7,324 nt of DNA, from assembly GCA_002331575.1 (NCBI GenBank), contig DCZG01000139.1, positions 6,547 through 13,870 of the forward strand, written 5' to 3'. Positions 5,320 to 7,324 of this stretch are shown here, piece after piece. The stretch is from Atopobium sp. UBA2090 (GTDB lineage: Bacteria; Actinomycetota; Coriobacteriia; Coriobacteriales; Atopobiaceae). Positions within the stretch are counted from its first letter, which is position 1; every line of letters begins with the position of its first letter. The translations under genes and the position numbers were made by a program. A model generated the notes under the pieces. It saw only the letters and a list, made by a program, of their open reading frames with translations. It did not search any database and was not told where the DNA came from.

Positions 5320-6867
5320 CTACGCGTGGATGACGACGACGTCTCCGAGGTTGATGAGCCCGTAGAGCGCCTGCGCGTTGTCATAGCTCAGGTTGATGCA
5401 GCCGTGGCTGCCGTTGTAGGTGTAGATGTCACCACCGAAGCTCGAGCGCCACGGTGCGTTGTGGAAGCCGCAGCCCGAAGGCGTGACACCCATCCAGAAG
5501 TCGACCTGGCTCGTCCATTCCGGCTGGCCCGTGTCCGCCTGGACGGGCCCGGTCAGAGTCGCGGGGGAGGACTTGCTGAGGATGTACCAGACTCCCTGGG
5601 GAGTATCTCGCTCGCCGTTGGCGAGACCGGTCACGACGTCGGCCTCCCAGATGAGGCTGCCGTCCGTGTCATAGAACCAGGCGTGCTGCTGTGAGATGCT
5701 CACCTCGACGTAGCGCGTGCCCCAGTCTTGGGCGCCGGCACTTGCCGGCACGACGGCTGCGGACGAGCTCGTGGTGAGCTCGATCGAGGTAGGGGTCCCG
5801 CCCGCGAGCGCCGTCTCGATCTGCGTGGCGTCTTCGCTCCCGTTGATGGACCAGCCGTAGGTGCCGTTGGCGGCCACCGTGACGGTCTCGCCGCGCGGGT
5901 TGGTGAAGGTGCGCGCGGTTCCCACGGTGTCGGTGGCTGCGGAGAGCGTGCCATGGCAGAACGTGGCGATGGCGTCGTTGTCGAGGGTGACGGAGTAGTC
6001 GTCGTTGATGACGACCCACTGGGCGATCTGGTCGGCGTCGACGGTGTAGACGGTCTGGCCGCCGAGCGTGAGCGTGAGCGTCGAGGAGACGAACGCGTTG
6101 GCAGCGTTGAGCGCGTTATGGGAGTCGGTGGAGTCGAGCAGGCACTCTTCGCCGATTTCGATGTCCGTAGTGCCGTCCTTGATGTCAGAGGCCACGGCGG
6201 TCGTCGCGGCATCGGCGTCGATCTCGCTGGCAGCGTTCTTCTCTGTGAGGACGAACTTCTTCTGCGTGGAGTCGTAGGTGATCTCCTGAGAGGGGCTCAG
6301 CTTCTCGGTCGAGGAGCCGGCAGCTTCCTTGATGGCCTGGTTGACGAGCTCGGTGAGCTTGTCCTCGTCGAGGGCGGTGCCCGCCGTCGAGGTCAGATTG
6401 TGGGAGCTGGCGATGAGAACCGGCCACTCCCATGCGTTGAGCTGAGAGTGCGCCGTGTTCGCGAAGGACGTGCCGTCATAGGCGAGACCGACGTCGGAGG
6501 CGCTCACCGTGAAGGAGATGCCGTCTCCCGAGACGGTGCCCGAGTAGCCGTCGAGTGACTTCGATGCCGCGCTCGCCACGTCGCCGACGCTCATGAGCGA
6601 GACGTTCTCGCCGTTGACCGTCGTGTTGGGCAGGAAGCGCGAGCTGAACACCGCGACGCCGATGAGATAGATGCCGGCGAGGGCGGCCACGACGATGAGG
6701 GGGATAAGCCAGAGCTTACGTCCCTTATCGGGCTCGGTCCCTGTCGATGGCGTTGGGGGTGTGAATGTCGGTGTGGATGTCGGAGTCTTGGCTGCGTGCT
6801 TCGGTGCCGCGTGCTTTGGGGTATGCGATTCTGTTTGAACCATGCGATTAAACCCTGTTCCTGTCAT
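5320..6867 (-). CDS. Membrane-anchored L,D-transpeptidase (YkuD domain with PG_binding_4-like repeats)
   Basis: This enzyme forms L,D (3-3 type) peptidoglycan cross-links, or attaches groups to stem peptides, through a catalytic cysteine outside the membrane. From the ATG at 6867 it has 515 residues. These are a cytoplasmic Thr/Pro/Lys/His-rich tail (1-50), one transmembrane helix (about 52-74, LWLIPLIVVAALAGIYLIG), a first peptidoglycan-binding-like segment (about 78-135), a second PG_binding_4 segment (about 247-367, with TFTNPRGETVTV and YGWSING), and the YkuD domain (386-515). The active site is intact: His469, then SHGCIN with Cys490 (codon 5398-5400). The domain ends close to the C terminus, as usual in the family. 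Three starts are possible. GTG 6900 has GGAGG 10 bases upstream (6913-6917), ATG 6867 has GAGG 7 bases upstream, and ATG 6843 has a weaker AGG. I prefer 6867 because codons 6868-6900 include ATA, CGA and GGA, unlike the gene body. The gene stands alone on its strand, convergent with ffh and divergent from the methyltransferase gene. Confidence 0.93.
   Translation of the reverse strand: MTGTGFNRMVQTESHTPKHAAPKHAAKTPTSTPTFTPPTPSTGTEPDKGRKLWLIPLIVVAALAGIYLIGVAVFSSRFLPNTTVNGENVSLMSVGDVASAASKSLDGYSGTVSGDGISFTVSASDVGLAYDGTSFANTAHSQLNAWEWPVLIASSHNLTSTAGTALDEDKLTELVNQAIKEAAGSSTEKLSPSQEITYDSTQKKFVLTEKNAASEIDADAATTAVASDIKDGTTDIEIGEECLLDSTDSHNALNAANAFVSSTLTLTLGGQTVYTVDADQIAQWVVINDDYSVTLDNDAIATFCHGTLSAATDTVGTARTFTNPRGETVTVAANGTYGWSINGSEDATQIETALAGGTPTSIELTTSSSAAVVPASAGAQDWGTRYVEVSISQQHAWFYDTDGSLIWEADVVTGLANGERDTPQGVWYILSKSSPATLTGPVQADTGQPEWTSQVDFWMGVTPSGCGFHNAPWRSSFGGDIYTYNGSHGCINLSYDNAQALYGLINLGDVVVIHA
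6758..6821 (-). repeat. Short tandem repeats encoding the Thr/Pro and Lys-His-Ala-Ala tail of the transpeptidase
   Basis: On the plus strand, GGTGTGAATGTC (6758-6769) is repeated at 6770-6781 with one difference, and a 15-base unit (6792-6806) is repeated at 6807-6821 with 12 matches. They encode the Thr-Pro-rich stretch and the KHAA repeats of the predicted cytoplasmic tail before the membrane helix. They suggest growth of the tail by slippage and could vary in copy number between strains (inferred). Confidence 0.55.
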
Positions 6868-6993
6868 TCCCGATCCTCGTCCGCGAAGGGGATGTATCAC
6901 ACCTCCGCAGCCTCCCTGATGGATTATGGTAACTCACGAAGAGGCCAAACTTGATAAGGAACCAGATACGTAACCATTTAGACAGGGCATTCC
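6868..6993. promoter_or_regulatory. Divergent promoter region between the transpeptidase and methyltransferase genes
   Basis: Both genes must start transcription here. On the minus strand a CATAAT -10-like box lies at 6923-6928, with only a poor -35 (AGTTTG at 6946-6951), followed by an AGGGAGG-type ribosome site (6911-6917) and GGAGGT (6901-6906). On the plus strand TTGATA (6951-6956) with CATTTA (6975-6980, 18-base spacer) is a weak candidate, which would leave a leader of only a few bases before the ATG at 6994. TCACGAAG at 6934-6941 matches part of intergenic inverted repeat 2. These boxes are pattern matches only. Confidence 0.4.
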
Positions 6994-7324
6994 ATGACAA
7001 CGCTACGGATCGAATCGCTTGATGACCCGCGTCTCGACGCCTATGCGCGTCTGACCGACCACCAGCTCAGGAACCAGCTCGAGCCCGAGAGGGGCATCGT
7101 CATCGTGGAATCGCGGACCGCCGTCGAGGTGGCCCTCGACGCGGGGCTCGAACCGCTTTCGCTGCTCGTGGACGAGACGAGGCGAGAGAACAATCTCGAC
7201 CTCGTGAGGCGCATGGGAGACGAGACGCCCGTCCTCGTGCTCGCCCATGACGAGATGGCCAGGCTGACAGGATACAACGTGACGCGGGGCCTGCTCTGCG
7301 CCATGCGCCGCCCCCAGCCCCGGG
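6994..7324 (+). CDS. SpoU/TrmH-family RNA 2'-O-methyltransferase, N-terminal part (3' end outside window)
   Basis: Members of this family transfer a methyl group from S-adenosylmethionine to a ribose 2'-OH in rRNA or tRNA. The 110 residues seen begin MTTLRIESLDDPRLDAYARL and continue with a segment rich in charged residues. They carry the family's N-terminal substrate-binding pattern: IDDPRL-like start, LTDHQLRNQLEPE, IVIVESRTAVEVALDAGLEPLSLLVD, and then TGYNVTRGLLCAMRRP. The last corresponds to the TGF.VHRG..A motif that precedes the catalytic SpoU knot domain, so the knotted SAM-binding part lies outside. The ATG at 6994 is the first start after an in-frame TAG at 6979-6981; a weak AGGG (6984-6987) lies just upstream. 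Which RNA it modifies cannot be told here. The frame is open to the window end, and antisense frames in this stretch are shadows. Confidence 0.88.
   Translation, partial: MTTLRIESLDDPRLDAYARLTDHQLRNQLEPERGIVIVESRTAVEVALDAGLEPLSLLVDETRRENNLDLVRRMGDETPVLVLAHDEMARLTGYNVTRGLLCAMRRPQPR

Noticed and set aside
5218..5694. Plus-strand frame entering the transpeptidase gene (158 codons)
   Set aside because: Its second half is antisense to the YkuD catalytic domain and its first half covers the hairpin cluster and terminator.
5728..6558. A 276-codon plus-strand frame within the transpeptidase gene
   Set aside because: Gly/Val/Arg/Asp-rich antisense shadow of a gene with an intact active site and domain order.

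Overview
This window looks like a core chromosomal segment of a high-GC Actinomycetota bacterium. I infer a member of Coriobacteriia (Olsenella/Atopobium/Collinsella type). The grounds are strong G/C third-position codon use, the smc-ftsY-ffh gene order, a short FtsY without an acidic domain, a PG_binding_4 plus YkuD type L,D-transpeptidase, and an actinobacterial-type SpoU methyltransferase. The class assignment is inference; no rRNA marker is present.

Layout. Bases 2-4776 hold three tightly packed plus-strand genes. These are the 3' two thirds of smc (chromosome condensation ATPase), ftsY (signal recognition particle receptor) and ffh (SRP54 GTPase). smc and ftsY share one base (TGATG), and ftsY and ffh are 3 bases apart, so they almost certainly form one operon. 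FtsY and Ffh are the two GTPases that pair during co-translational delivery of membrane proteins to the Sec translocon.

Bases 4777-5319 are a gene-free region between the convergent ffh and L,D-transpeptidase genes. It is locally poorer in G+C than its neighbours and is packed with inverted repeats. There are three long hairpins (arms of 20, 19 and 16 bases), a cluster of mutually exclusive TTTGGC/GCCAAA hairpins, and a terminator that can work in both directions. This is the least explained part of the window.

Bases 5320-6867 (minus strand; possibly from 6900) encode a membrane-anchored L,D-transpeptidase with an intact SHGCIN active site, which cross-links peptidoglycan outside the membrane. 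A short divergent promoter region (about 6868-6993) separates it from a plus-strand SpoU/TrmH-family RNA 2'-O-methyltransferase gene that starts at 6994 and runs off the window.

I see no CRISPR array, insertion sequence, phage gene, tRNA or rRNA, and no clear new multi-gene system. The best candidate for something undescribed is the hairpin-rich 4845-5320 region.
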